Source: Methylobacterium sp. CB376
GTDB lineage: Bacteria > Pseudomonadota > Alphaproteobacteria > Rhizobiales > Beijerinckiaceae
Direction of reading: 5' to 3'
Length of the DNA stretch: 64,000 bases
Assembly (NCBI RefSeq): GCF_029714205.1
Contig: NZ_CP121648.1
Location: 3,366,001 to 3,430,000, forward strand
Shown here: positions 1 through 8,390 of the stretch, one piece after another
Layout: the number at the start of each line of letters is the position of its first letter
Numbering within the stretch: the stretch's first letter is position 1
Position numbers and translations under genes: made by a program
The notes under the pieces: model-generated
Told to the model about the DNA's origin: nothing
The model's database searches: none
The model's input: the letters and a program-made list of their open reading frames with translations, nothing else

Positions 1-80
1 TCGGGGCAAGCCCTCCCGCCACTGACCGCGCGCGGGCGGCCCCTCGTCCCGACGCCCGGGATGCCGACGCATCGGGCCGT

Positions 81-124
81 CTCGACGCGTCGACACCGAG
101 CCGAGGGCTCGGCGACGCGTCGAG
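81..124. terminator. Long hairpin beyond the ubiB 3' end
   Basis: A 12-bp perfect inverted repeat (81-92 with 113-124, CTCGACGCGTCG) encloses a second 7-bp repeat (96-102 with 106-112, CCGAGCC). Together they make one long stem with a small bulge. It lies about 35 bp beyond the ubiB stop on the minus strand, next to a second hairpin. No T-run follows on either strand. A terminator or mRNA-stabilising role is inferred from position; the gene to the left lies outside the window. Confidence 0.5.
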
Positions 125-131
125 AACGGAA

Positions 132-157
132 CCGGCGGTCACGTCCGTGACCGCCGG
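132..157 (-). terminator. Hairpin just downstream of ubiB
   Basis: Perfect 12-bp inverted repeat (132-143 with 146-157, CCGGCGGTCACG) starting 3 bp beyond the ubiB stop codon. It lacks a clear U-tract, so it may act as a Rho-assisted or stability element. The core GGTCACG..CGTGACC recurs in the hairpin at 2214-2245. Confidence 0.55.
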
Positions 158-159
158 GA

Positions 160-1794
160 TCAGCGGTTGCGCGCGAGGAGCAGGATCCAGCCGATGCCGA
201 TCGTCAGGACCAGGATGCCGATCGTCGCGAAGGCCGGGGTGCCGTGCTCCATGAGCTTCGGGGCGAGCTGCGTGGCGAAGGCCGCCACCACCAGCCCCAC
301 CGCCACCCGGGCCGCCGCCCGCTCGATCCCCCGGGTGAGCTTGTCCATGCCCTTGAGCTCGATCTCCACCGTGACGCGGCCCTGCTTCAGGCGCACCAGC
401 ATCAGGTGGACGAGGGTCGGCAGCTCGGAGGCGGCCCCGTAGAGGCCGGCGGCGAGCCCCTCGAACTTGCTCTTGACCTCCTTGAGCGAGAAGCGCGTGC
501 GCATCGTGCGCTTCACGGTCGGGCCGGCCGCCGCGAAGAGGTCGAATTGCGGGTCGAGCTGGCGCATCACCCCGTCGGCCGTGACGAGGCCCTTGAACAG
601 GATCGCCAGGTCGGTCGGCATGGCGAGGTCGTTCTCGCGCGCCATGGTCATGAAATCCGTGAGCACCACCCCGAGATTCAGGGTCGCCCCGTTGTGGCGC
701 ATCACGAAGGCCTGCGAGGCGGCCTCCAGGCGGGTCAGGTCGGGCGCGCTGCCGCCGGTCCAGTCGAGCAGCACCGCCATCAGCCCGTCCGCGTCCTCCT
801 TCAGCATCGCCCCGATCAGGATCAGGAGCTGGGCCCGGCGGCGCTGCGACAGCCGCCCGATGATGCCGAAATCCACGAAGGCGATGCGGTTGCCGGTCAG
901 GCAGAGCAGGTTGCCGGGATGCGGGTCGGCGTGGAAGACGCCCTCGATCAGCGACATCTGCAGGAAGGCGTCGGTGCCGCGCTGCGCCAGCACCACCCGG
1001 TCGTAGCCCTCCTCGTCCAGCCGCTTGATGTCGGTCGGGGGAATGCCGTGGATGAACTCCTGCACGAGCACCCGCTCGGAGGTCCATTCCCAGTAGATTT
1101 TCGGGAAGACAATGTCGTCCCGGTCCGCGAACAGCCCGGCGAGCAATTCGCAGTTGCGGGCCTCGTTCAGCAGGTCGAGTTCCTCGCGCAGGCCCTGCGC
1201 GATGTGGCGCATCTGCTCGTGCGGCCGGTAGCGCGTCATCTCCGGCCACTCGCTCTCGACGATGCGCGAGGCGTGCGAGAGCAGCCGCAGGTCGGCCTCG
1301 ATGATCTTCTGCACGCCGGGGCGGCGCACCTTGACGATCACCTCCTCGCCGCTCTCCAGCCGCGCCCGGTAGACCTGGGCGATGGAGGCGGAGGCGAGCG
1401 GATTGGTGTCGAACTCGGAGAAGATCTCGCTCGGGGGAGCGCCGAGGTCGGCCTCGAGTTGCGGGCGGATCACCTCCCAGGGCACCGGCGCCACCCGGTC
1501 GTGGAGCTTGCCGAGTTCCTCCGTCCATTGCGGGGCGAGGAGGTCGGCCCGGCTCGCCAGCACTTGGCCGAGCTTGATGAAGGTCGGGCCCAGCGCCTCG
1601 ATGGCGCGGCGCATCCGCTCGGGCTGCGACAGGCGCGTGAGGTCGACCGCCGGCGTGCTGCGCCAGGCGAGGCGCGGGATCGCCCGCAGGCCGAGGCGGT
1701 CCACGACCTGGTTCACGCCGAACCCGATCAGGATCCCGGCGATCTCCTGAAGGCGCTGCCGGTCGCGCGCCGCAACGAAAGCGGTTTTCAGCAT
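160..1794 (-). CDS. ubiB: UbiB/ABC1 family protein (ubiquinone biosynthesis)
   Basis: 544-residue ABC1/UbiB atypical kinase-like protein. In bacteria it is required for aerobic ubiquinone synthesis and probably works as an ATPase that helps extract or organise quinone intermediates at the inner membrane. The KxGQ motif (KLGQVLASR, residues 74-82), the ABC1 alanine-rich loop (ASIAQVYRA, about 136-144), the VKVRRPG strand, HADPHPGNLL and the metal-binding VDFG motif are all visible. Two hydrophobic C-terminal segments end in ARNR, as in other UbiB proteins. Length is normal. The gene stands alone in this window, with no ubiE or coq7 adjacent. Family membership is certain; the exact reaction is not settled for the family. 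Confidence 0.93.
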   Translation of the reverse strand: MLKTAFVAARDRQRLQEIAGILIGFGVNQVVDRLGLRAIPRLAWRSTPAVDLTRLSQPERMRRAIEALGPTFIKLGQVLASRADLLAPQWTEELGKLHDRVAPVPWEVIRPQLEADLGAPPSEIFSEFDTNPLASASIAQVYRARLESGEEVIVKVRRPGVQKIIEADLRLLSHASRIVESEWPEMTRYRPHEQMRHIAQGLREELDLLNEARNCELLAGLFADRDDIVFPKIYWEWTSERVLVQEFIHGIPPTDIKRLDEEGYDRVVLAQRGTDAFLQMSLIEGVFHADPHPGNLLCLTGNRIAFVDFGIIGRLSQRRRAQLLILIGAMLKEDADGLMAVLLDWTGGSAPDLTRLEAASQAFVMRHNGATLNLGVVLTDFMTMARENDLAMPTDLAILFKGLVTADGVMRQLDPQFDLFAAAGPTVKRTMRTRFSLKEVKSKFEGLAAGLYGAASELPTLVHLMLVRLKQGRVTVEIELKGMDKLTRGIERAAARVAVGLVVAAFATQLAPKLMEHGTPAFATIGILVLTIGIGWILLLARNR

Positions 1795-2135
1795 GGATGC
1801 ATCAGCTCAGCCCGGCTGCCATGGGAGGTAAAGCACAGTGTGGGGCTGCCGCGCTGCGCTCCTTGACGAAACAGGCGCGCCGCCCGGCGCCGGATCGAGT
1901 CATGCCCGGGTCGTTCGGGTAGGCCCTCAACTTGGCGGGACTTTGGCGGGCGGCGGACGGGCCGGGCTCCGCGGCAGGGCCGCGGGTACGGGAGCGGCAC
2001 GGGACAGGCCACGGCGACATTCATTCCGTCCGGCGCGACGACGACGCTCGCGGTAGCGCATGCGCCGGGCCGGCACAACGTGGCGGATCCGCCACGGCCG
2101 CCGGCGGGCCGCCGGGCCGGCGGCGGAGACGGCAA
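1795..2135. other. Intergenic region between ubiB and the 2.2-kb hairpin cluster
   Basis: About 340 bp of very GC-rich sequence. The open frames on both strands are arginine/proline/alanine-rich with no start context or recognisable domain. It presumably holds the ubiB promoter, but no convincing -35/-10 pair was found. No RNA gene or repeat was recognised. Confidence 0.5.
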
Positions 2136-2166
2136 AGAAAAGCCCCGCGGTCACCCGACCGCGGGG
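2136..2166 (-). terminator. Intrinsic terminator, minus strand
   Basis: Perfect 10-bp stem (CCCCGCGGTC, 2143-2152, with 2157-2166) and a 4-base loop. Read on the minus strand, a T-rich run (complement of 2136-2141) follows. It is a classic Rho-independent terminator about 110 bp downstream of the gene ending at 2274, and the second of two hairpins there. Confidence 0.8.
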
Positions 2167-2213
2167 CCGAGAAGGGGCGGAAGGCCTCCCGCCCCTCGCT
2201 CTCGCGAGGCCCC

Positions 2214-2245
2214 GGACCAACGGTCACGGACGTGACCGTCGGTCC
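2214..2245 (-). terminator. Hairpin downstream of the repeat-rich secreted protein gene
   Basis: Inverted repeat ACGGTCACG (2220-2228) with CGTGACCGT (2231-2239), extended by GGACC/GGTCC across one mismatch. It sits 28 bp beyond the stop at 2274 on the minus strand. The core is shared with the hairpin at 132-157. It is probably the first part of a two-hairpin termination region. Confidence 0.55.
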
Positions 2246-2273
2246 GGTTGCCGAAGTGACGTGAGAAGTGACG

Positions 2274-3518
2274 TCACATGCGGCCCGCGCCCGAGGCGCC
2301 GGCGCCGCCCGCCTTCCCGGCGCCGCCCGAGGCGCCCGCCGCGCCGCCCTGGCCACCGCCCTGGCCGCCGCGCATCGTGCTGCCGGTGGTCTCGGGCGCG
2401 CCGCCGCGGCCCTGGCCGCCGGAGCGGTCGCGCAGGCCCTGGGCCTGGTCCTGGCCGCCGCGGCCCATCCGGTCCTGACCGGAGCGGTCCTGGCTCATGC
2501 GGTCGCCGCCGCCCTGCCCGCGCTCCTGACCGGCGCGCTGCTCGCTGCGCCCGCGCTCGCTCGTGCCGCGCTCCTCGCGGCGCTCGCCGGTGCGGATCTC
2601 GTCGCGCCCGCCGCGCACCGAACTCCGCTCGCTCGAGCGCACGTCGACCCGGTCGTGCCGCTCGCCGCGGATCCCGACGCTGCCGGTCGTGCTCGACCGC
2701 TCGGTGACCACGAGCCGGCGATATTCCGGCGAGCCGTAGACCACCCGCCGGCCGTGCACCACGACGTAGCGCGGCCCGCTATGCTCGCGGACGACGAGGC
2801 GGCGGTACTCGGGCGAGCCGACCCGCACGCGGCGGCCCTGGATCACCACGAATTCCGACCCGGCATGGCGCACGCCGCGCTTCTGGCGCTGCTCGATCAC
2901 CACCAGGCGGCGGTACTCGGGCGAGCCGTAGACGACGCGCTGGCCCGCCACCGTCACCGTGCGACGCCCGCCGCCGTGCTCCTCGCGGCTGCTGGTGCGC
3001 ACGCTGCCGTGCTCCTCGCGGGTCCGCTCGGCATGCACGCCGCGCTCGTGCCGGACGCTGTCGCGGCCGCCCCGCATCTCCTCGCGGGCCTGGCGGCCGT
3101 CGCGGTCGCGCCCGTCCATCCCGGCCTCGTGCCGGCCGCGGCCCTCGCCCTTGTCGTCGCGGGCACCCATCTCCTGCCGGGCGCCGCGCTGGCCCGTGTT
3201 GCCTTGGCCCGTGTTGCCTTGGCTCATCTTGCCTTGGCCCGTGCCGGCCTGGCCCATGTTGCCCTGGCCCATGTTGCCCTGGCCCATGTTGCCCTGGCTG
3301 CCGTTCTCGCTGCGGGCGCCCTGCCCGCCGGCGCGCGTCGCCCCGCCGGACGAGGCATCGCCGGAGGACCGGCCGCCGGAGCCGCTGCCCGACATCGCGG
3401 CGCCCTGCCCGCCCGCGGACCCGCCCGGCGACCCGGCGCCGGTCTGGGCGAAGACCGAGGTGCTGATCAGCAGGGCGGCGAGGCCGACGGTCACGCGGCC
3501 CATGGACGATTTCGTCAT
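2274..3518 (-). CDS. Secreted low-complexity protein with VxYGSPEYRRLVV repeats
   Basis: 414 residues from the chosen ATG at 3518, which has a good GGAGGAG ribosome site 7 bases upstream. The frame stays open further up without such a site. A signal peptide (GLAALLISTSVFAQ) is followed by a Gly/Ser-rich segment, then pentapeptides of GNMGQ/GNTGQ type encoded by 15-bp repeats, and a highly charged Arg/Glu/His region. Three copies of a roughly 24-residue unit built on VVYGSPEYRRLVV follow, and then a Gly/Gln-rich tail. No family was recognised with certainty. The repeats resemble short periplasmic beta-type repeats of unknown function. Cell-envelope location is inferred from the signal peptide. 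Very biased composition makes homology calls unreliable. Confidence 0.75.
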   Translation of the reverse strand: MTKSSMGRVTVGLAALLISTSVFAQTGAGSPGGSAGGQGAAMSGSGSGGRSSGDASSGGATRAGGQGARSENGSQGNMGQGNMGQGNMGQAGTGQGKMSQGNTGQGNTGQRGARQEMGARDDKGEGRGRHEAGMDGRDRDGRQAREEMRGGRDSVRHERGVHAERTREEHGSVRTSSREEHGGGRRTVTVAGQRVVYGSPEYRRLVVIEQRQKRGVRHAGSEFVVIQGRRVRVGSPEYRRLVVREHSGPRYVVVHGRRVVYGSPEYRRLVVTERSSTTGSVGIRGERHDRVDVRSSERSSVRGGRDEIRTGERREERGTSERGRSEQRAGQERGQGGGDRMSQDRSGQDRMGRGGQDQAQGLRDRSGGQGRGGAPETTGSTMRGGQGGGQGGAAGASGGAGKAGGAGASGAGRM

Positions 3519-3813
3519 GATGCTCCTCCGAGAGTGCAGAAAAATCTGCCTCAAAACGTCGTCTCATGACTATCGTTCCATTCCGCCGGCATACCTCGCC
3601 GCTATTGCCAAGGTGATCGTCATTCCTGTTCTGGTGAGTGGCAGGACAAGACAGATCGGAAGCGCCGCGCCGGGGCTCCGCCGGGGGCCGAACCGTGCGG
3701 CGCGCGGGCGCGCCGGCGGGAACCTTGCCGGGTGATTGGCGTTTTCGGGGACCGTGGCCGTGAGCCCGGCCACCCTGAGCCCGGCCACCCGCCGCGAGGG
3801 ACGCATCGACGAC

Positions 3814-5805
3814 ATGCTGGCGGAGACCTCGACAGCGCCCGAGCGTGATTGGCTGGATCTCGGGTCCTCCCCGGCTCCCGCCCCTCCCCCGCCGCAGGCG
3901 CCGCCTCCCGGATGGTCCGCCCGGATCGCCGGAGAGGCCGTCCGCGTCGGACAGGCGGTCGCCGCGCGCTGGCAGCCGGCCCTCGCCGCCAGGGTCGCGC
4001 CCCTGCGCCTCGCGGCGGGCCGCGCCGGCGCCCGCCTCGCCGCCCATCCCCTGGCGCGGCGCGCCCGCTCCGGCGCCGGAGCCGCGGCCGAGCGCCTCGC
4101 CGCCCTGCGCTGGAGCCGGCTCGCCCTCACCCTCGGCCTGCTCCTCCTCGTGGGCTGCGCCGCGCTCCTCGCCGTGAGCGCCGCGACCCTGCCGCGCCTC
4201 GACGGGCCGGGCCCGGCCAGCGCGCCGGTCACCGTCAGGGCCGAGGACGGCGAAGTGCTCGCCACGCGGGGCAGCCTGCGGGGCAGGCCCCTGCCCGCCT
4301 CGGCCATCGCGCCGGCGATGCGGCGCGCGATCATCGCCGCCCAGGATCCGTGGTTCATGGACCCCCACCGGCTCGACGCCGCCGGCGTCGCGGCGGTGAT
4401 CCGCGGCGCCTTCCGGGACACGATCAGCCCCGGCCCGCGCGAGGGCAGCGCGCGGCTCACCCAGCGCCTCGTGCGCACCCAGCTCCTCGGCGGCGAGCGC
4501 GGCCTCGTGCGCAAGCTGCAGGAAGCGATGCTGGTGCTCTGGCTGCAGGCGCGGGCCAGCCCCGACGAGATCGTGGCGCGCTTCCTGAGCGGTGCCGCCT
4601 TCGGCCCCGACCTGATCGGGCTCGACGCCGCGAGCGAGCGGCTGCTCGGCAAGGCCCCGCGCGACCTCACCACCGCGGAGGCCGCCCTCCTGGCCGGGCT
4701 CACCCTGCCCCCCGCCGACCTCCGGCCGGACCGCGACGTGGAGGCCTCCCGTGCCAGGGCCCGGGGCGTCCTCGACGCCATGGTGATGACGGGCGCCATC
4801 ACGCGCCTGGAGGCGGAGGAGGCGGGCCGCGCGCTCGCGGCGATCAAGTCGCCCACCGCGACGGCGGTCACCCGCAGCGGGGTCGTCGACCTCGCCGTGC
4901 TGGCGGCCCGCGACCGCCTCGGCGACGAGGTGCGGAACGCCTCGCTGCGCATCTCCCTCGACCGGTCGCTCCAATCCGCCGCCGAGGCAGCCGTGAACAA
5001 GCGCCTCGACGTGGCGGCCAGGAACCGGGGCGACCGGGCCGGGCTGGTGGTCCTCGGCCCCGACGGGGCAATCCTCGCGGCGGTGAGCGGCGGCAGCCCG
5101 CTCGCGGCCGATCCGGCCGGGCGCGCCGCCGCGGAGGCGAGCCTGCGCCGGGTGACCCGCGACGGGCGCCCGGTCTACGACCGGCCCCAGGCGGCCACGC
5201 TCGACCCCGCGACCGTGCGGGCGCGGGCCTTCGCGCTGCTGTCCGGCCTCGCCCGCTTGCCCGAGGGCGTCGCGGCGGCACCCGCCGCCCGGGACGGCCT
5301 CGCGGTCGGGCCGGCCGGCGACGTCACCCTGGGCGTCTGGGTGGCGTCGGAGGACGAGGGCGCCGCGAGCGCGGGCCCGTCCGAGATCTTCCAGGACCTC
5401 GCCGCGAAGCTCCGGGACCGGAGCGAGCCGCCGCCGCGGGGGGCCGCCGCCCGCCGCACCTGGCAGCCCCCCGAGGAGCCGCGCAATCCCCCGCCGCTGC
5501 GCGGCACCGCGCGGGTGGTCGATACCGGCCGCCTCAAGGTCGAGGGCCAGCCGGTGCGGCTGTTCGGGGTCGAGGGCCAGGGCGGCCGCGCGGCCCGCGA
5601 GTTCCGCCAGTACCTGCGCCAGCGCGACGTCTCGTGCGAGCCGGCGGGCGAGGCGGAGGTCTATCGCTGCCGGGCGGGATCGCAGGACCTGTCCGAGGTC
5701 GTGCTGTTCAACGGGGCGGGGCGGGCCGCGCCCGGGGCCACGCCGGAGCTGCTCGCCGCGGAGGCGAACGCCAGGGCGCGCAAGGCCGGCATCTGGCAGG
5801 AGTGA
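3814..5805 (+). CDS. Degenerate GT51 (PBP1-like) transglycosylase fused to an SNase-like domain
   Basis: 663 residues from the first ATG; in-frame GTG or TTG starts exist upstream to 3736, so the N-terminus is uncertain. A proline-rich cytoplasmic stretch and one membrane helix (about 103-126) precede a region aligning with glycosyltransferase family 51. The family ED..F signature appears as QDPWF (Gln177 where the catalytic Glu is expected), then EGSARLTQRLV for the G-ST--QQL motif, RKLQEAM, and LLGKAPRDLTTAEAALLAGL. No SxxK/SxN/KTG transpeptidase motifs were found in the following, shortened region. The last 100 residues resemble a staphylococcal-nuclease fold (GRLKVEGQPVRLFGVEG, ending ARKAGIW) without the acidic active-site residues. 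A non-catalytic envelope role is inferred. Confidence 0.72.
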   Translation: MLAETSTAPERDWLDLGSSPAPAPPPPQAPPPGWSARIAGEAVRVGQAVAARWQPALAARVAPLRLAAGRAGARLAAHPLARRARSGAGAAAERLAALRWSRLALTLGLLLLVGCAALLAVSAATLPRLDGPGPASAPVTVRAEDGEVLATRGSLRGRPLPASAIAPAMRRAIIAAQDPWFMDPHRLDAAGVAAVIRGAFRDTISPGPREGSARLTQRLVRTQLLGGERGLVRKLQEAMLVLWLQARASPDEIVARFLSGAAFGPDLIGLDAASERLLGKAPRDLTTAEAALLAGLTLPPADLRPDRDVEASRARARGVLDAMVMTGAITRLEAEEAGRALAAIKSPTATAVTRSGVVDLAVLAARDRLGDEVRNASLRISLDRSLQSAAEAAVNKRLDVAARNRGDRAGLVVLGPDGAILAAVSGGSPLAADPAGRAAAEASLRRVTRDGRPVYDRPQAATLDPATVRARAFALLSGLARLPEGVAAAPAARDGLAVGPAGDVTLGVWVASEDEGAASAGPSEIFQDLAAKLRDRSEPPPRGAAARRTWQPPEEPRNPPPLRGTARVVDTGRLKVEGQPVRLFGVEGQGGRAAREFRQYLRQRDVSCEPAGEAEVYRCRAGSQDLSEVVLFNGAGRAAPGATPELLAAEANARARKAGIWQE

Positions 5806-5935
5806 TCCGGGATCGGCCTGATCGAAGCGGCTCCCGGATCACGAGCCCGCGCGGCGCCTGAGCGCGGCGCCTGAGCGCGGCGCCTGAGCGAAGCCGACAT
5901 CCGCATGGCGAAGCAATCCGTCGGATGTCGTATGA
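5803..5935 (+). repeat. Dispersed two-palindrome repeat, copy 1 (head flush with stop codon)
   Basis: The head palindrome TGATCCGGG...CCCGGATCA (5803-5811 with 5833-5841) begins with the TGA stop of the preceding gene. A GC core follows in which the 13-mer GCGCGGCGCCTGA occurs three times in tandem (5849-5887). The tail palindrome CGACATCCG (5895-5903) with CGGATGTCG (5922-5930) closes the element. Related copies lie at 8331, 18920, 33589, 40920, 52987 and 53092. It is probably a transcription-termination or REP-like element. Confidence 0.9.
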
Positions 5936-6060
5936 ACCGGGCGAGGACGCGCCCGGCGCGCCTTCCCGTGCGAAACGCCGTTCCGCAACATTGACAAGTC
6001 GCGCGCGGGGCCGAAGCATGCGCCCGGGCTCGCCAGAAGGCCCGGACAGGGATCACCCGC

Positions 6061-7281
6061 GTGAGGAAAACGCTCCTAGCCGCCGCGTGCGTGGCCGCGT
6101 GGCACGGCGCGGCCTGCGCCCAGCAGGCCGCCCCGCCGGGCATCTCGGACGGGGTCGTCCGGATCGGGTTCCTGCTCGACATGTCGAGCGTCTACGCGGA
6201 CGTCACCGGGCCGGGCAGCGCCGCGGCGGCGCGCATGGCGGTGGAGGATTTCGGCGGCAAGGTGCTGGGCGCGCCGATCGAGGTCCTGGTGGCGGACCAC
6301 CAGAACAAGGCCGACATCGCCGCCGCGACCGCCCGGGCGTGGTTCGACACCGAGAAGGTCGACGCGATCCTCGACGTCGCCGCCTCCGCGACGGCGCTCG
6401 CGGCGGCGGACATCGCCAAGGCCAAGCACAGGATCATCGCCTTCAGCGGGCCGGGGGCCGTGCGGCTCACCAACGAGGCCTGCTCGCCCGTCTCGATCCA
6501 CTGGGCCTACGACACCTACGCGCTCGCCAACGTGACGGCCCAGGCCACCGTGAAGGCGGGGGGCGATTCCTGGTTCTTCATCACGGCCGACTACGCCTTC
6601 GGGCACGACCTGGAGCGGGACGCGGGGGCGGTCGTCCGGGCCCAGGGCGGCACCGTGGCGGGGAGCGTGCGGGCCCCCCTCAACACCCCGGATTTCTCCT
6701 CGTTCCTGCTCCAGGCGCAGGCCTCCGGCGCCAAGGTGGTCGGGCTCGCCAATGCGGGCCGCGACACCACCAACGCCATCAAGCAGGCCGCCGAGTTCGG
6801 CCTGACCCAGGGCGGCCAGAAGCTCGCCGGGCTCCTCGTCTACATCAACGACGTGCACAGCCTCGGCCTCGCCCCGACCCAGGGCATGCTGCTGACCGAG
6901 GGCTTCTACTGGGACCTCGACGAGGGCACGCGCGCCTTCTCGAAACGCTACTTCGCCCGGACCGGCCGGATGCCGAACATGTCCCAGGCGGGGGTCTACT
7001 CGACGGTGACGCACTACCTGAAGGCCGTCGCCAAGGCCGGCACCGACGAGACCGACGCGGTGATGCGGGCGATGCGCGAGACGCCGGTGGACGATTTCTA
7101 CGCCCATGGCGGGCGCATCCGCGAGGACGGGCGCATGGTGCACGACATGTACCTGTTCGAGGTGAAGCGGCCCGGGGAATCGACCGGCGAGTGGGACCTC
7201 TACCGGCGCGTGGCGACCATCCCGGGCGATCAGGCCTTCCAGCCGCTCTCGGCCTCCCGCTGCCCGCTGGTGAAGAAGTGA
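6061..7281 (+). CDS. ABC transporter substrate-binding protein (LivK-like)
   Basis: 406-residue periplasmic binding protein of the branched-chain amino acid/amide type (Peripla_BP_6). A GTG start is followed by a signal peptide ending ACAQQA. VVRIGFLLDMSSVYADVTG is the typical first strand and helix, and DHQNKADIAAATARAWFD and the TADYAFGHDLE hinge region follow. The stop overlaps the start of the downstream cyclase gene (GTGA), so the two are translationally coupled. No permease or ATPase genes lie nearby. The ligand cannot be read from sequence; an aromatic or amide compound handled by the cyclase-family enzyme is a guess from linkage. Confidence 0.88.
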   Translation: MRKTLLAAACVAAWHGAACAQQAAPPGISDGVVRIGFLLDMSSVYADVTGPGSAAAARMAVEDFGGKVLGAPIEVLVADHQNKADIAAATARAWFDTEKVDAILDVAASATALAAADIAKAKHRIIAFSGPGAVRLTNEACSPVSIHWAYDTYALANVTAQATVKAGGDSWFFITADYAFGHDLERDAGAVVRAQGGTVAGSVRAPLNTPDFSSFLLQAQASGAKVVGLANAGRDTTNAIKQAAEFGLTQGGQKLAGLLVYINDVHSLGLAPTQGMLLTEGFYWDLDEGTRAFSKRYFARTGRMPNMSQAGVYSTVTHYLKAVAKAGTDETDAVMRAMRETPVDDFYAHGGRIREDGRMVHDMYLFEVKRPGESTGEWDLYRRVATIPGDQAFQPLSASRCPLVKK

Positions 7282-8306
7282 CCCCGCGCTGGCGCCGCCG
7301 CCCGGAGGGCTCGACCTGGGGCGAGTTCGGGCCCGACGACGAACTCGGCCGCCTCAACCTGCTGACGCCCGAGAAGGTGCGCCAGGGGGTGGCCGAGGTG
7401 CGCGAGGGCCTGACCTTCTGCCTGAGCCTGCCCCTCGACTACCCGGGCGGCAACGTGCTGAACCCGCGCCGCCACCCGCCGAAGATCACCCCGACCGTGC
7501 GGGCGAGCGGCCGCCCGAACTTCAACTTCCCGGTCTGCGAGGAGGTGCCCGACGCCACCGACGTGATCAGCGACGACCTCGCGGTGCTGCACCTGCAATA
7601 CTCGACGCAGTGGGACGGCCTCTGCCACGTCGGCTCGCTCTTCGACGCGGACGGCGACGGCGTGCCGGAGCCCGTCTACTACAACGGCTTCCGGGCGGAC
7701 CGGGACATCGCCGGGCCGAGCCGGGCCGAGGAAGCGGGGGCCCCCTCGCGCGCCCGGGCGCTCGGCATCGAGCGGCTCGCCGAGCGGGGCATGCAGGGCC
7801 GCGGCGTGATGATCGACCTGCGCGCCCATCTGGGCGACGCCCGCCAGGCGGTGGGCTACGCCACCCTGCGGCGGATCCTGGAGGCGGACCGCGTCGCGGT
7901 CGAGCCCGGCGACATGGTCTGCCTGCACACGGGCTTCGCCGAGCGGCTGCTGGGGATGAACCGGGCGCCCGATCCGGCGGAGGTGCACCGGCTCGGGGCC
8001 GGGCTCGACGGGCGCGATCCCGACCTCCTCGCCTGGATCACCGAGTCGGGCCTCTGCGCGCTGATCGCCGACAATTACGCGGTCGAGATCTATCCGGCCG
8101 GCCCGATGCGGGGCTGCTGCGCCACGCTGCCCCTCCACGAGCACTGCCTGTTCCGGCTCGGCGTCAATCTCGGCGAATTGTGGCACCTCACCCCGCTGGC
8201 GACCTGGCTGCGGGCCAACGGGCGCTCGCGCTTCCTGCTCACCGCGCCGCCCCTGCGGATGCCCGGGGCCGTCGGCTCGCCGACCACGCCGATCGCCACC
8301 GTGTAG
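7278..8306 (+). CDS. Cyclase family protein (kynurenine formamidase-like)
   Basis: 342 residues from the GTG that overlaps the preceding stop. It belongs to the metal-dependent cyclase/formamidase superfamily (PF04199, long subgroup). The QWDGLCHVG segment corresponds to the metal-binding region, where short members carry HxGTHxDxP. VMIDLRAHLG, GDMVCLHTGF and the C-terminal LHEHCLFRLGVNLGELW block are also family features. No signal peptide is seen, so it is cytoplasmic. Coupling to a solute-binding protein suggests hydrolysis of an imported amide or cyclic substrate. The substrate is unknown. Confidence 0.85.
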   Translation: MTPRWRRRPEGSTWGEFGPDDELGRLNLLTPEKVRQGVAEVREGLTFCLSLPLDYPGGNVLNPRRHPPKITPTVRASGRPNFNFPVCEEVPDATDVISDDLAVLHLQYSTQWDGLCHVGSLFDADGDGVPEPVYYNGFRADRDIAGPSRAEEAGAPSRARALGIERLAERGMQGRGVMIDLRAHLGDARQAVGYATLRRILEADRVAVEPGDMVCLHTGFAERLLGMNRAPDPAEVHRLGAGLDGRDPDLLAWITESGLCALIADNYAVEIYPAGPMRGCCATLPLHEHCLFRLGVNLGELWHLTPLATWLRANGRSRFLLTAPPLRMPGAVGSPTTPIATV

Positions 8307-8330
8307 GAGCGGGAGTGTCGACCCGGCCCG

Positions 8331-8390
8331 GCGCGGGCTTGAGCGAAGCCGACATCCGCATGGCGACCCCATCCGGCGGATGTCGCATCA
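8331..8390 (+). repeat. Dispersed repeat, copy 2 (core plus tail only)
   Basis: Lacks the head palindrome but keeps the core (GCGCGGGCTTGAGCGAAGCC) and the tail palindrome GACATCCGC...GCGGATGTC. Its last three bases (8388-8390, tca) are the complement of the fliP stop codon, so the element abuts the 3' end of the convergent gene exactly. Confidence 0.8.

Noticed and set aside
1795..2135. Small genes in the ubiB upstream region
   Set aside because: Several overlapping short frames exist on both strands, but none has a ribosome site or plausible composition.
2268..3569. Plus-strand open frame opposite the repeat-rich secreted protein
   Set aside because: Ala/Leu/His-rich antisense of a low-complexity gene. 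The minus frame has a signal peptide, a ribosome site and a terminator; the plus frame has none.
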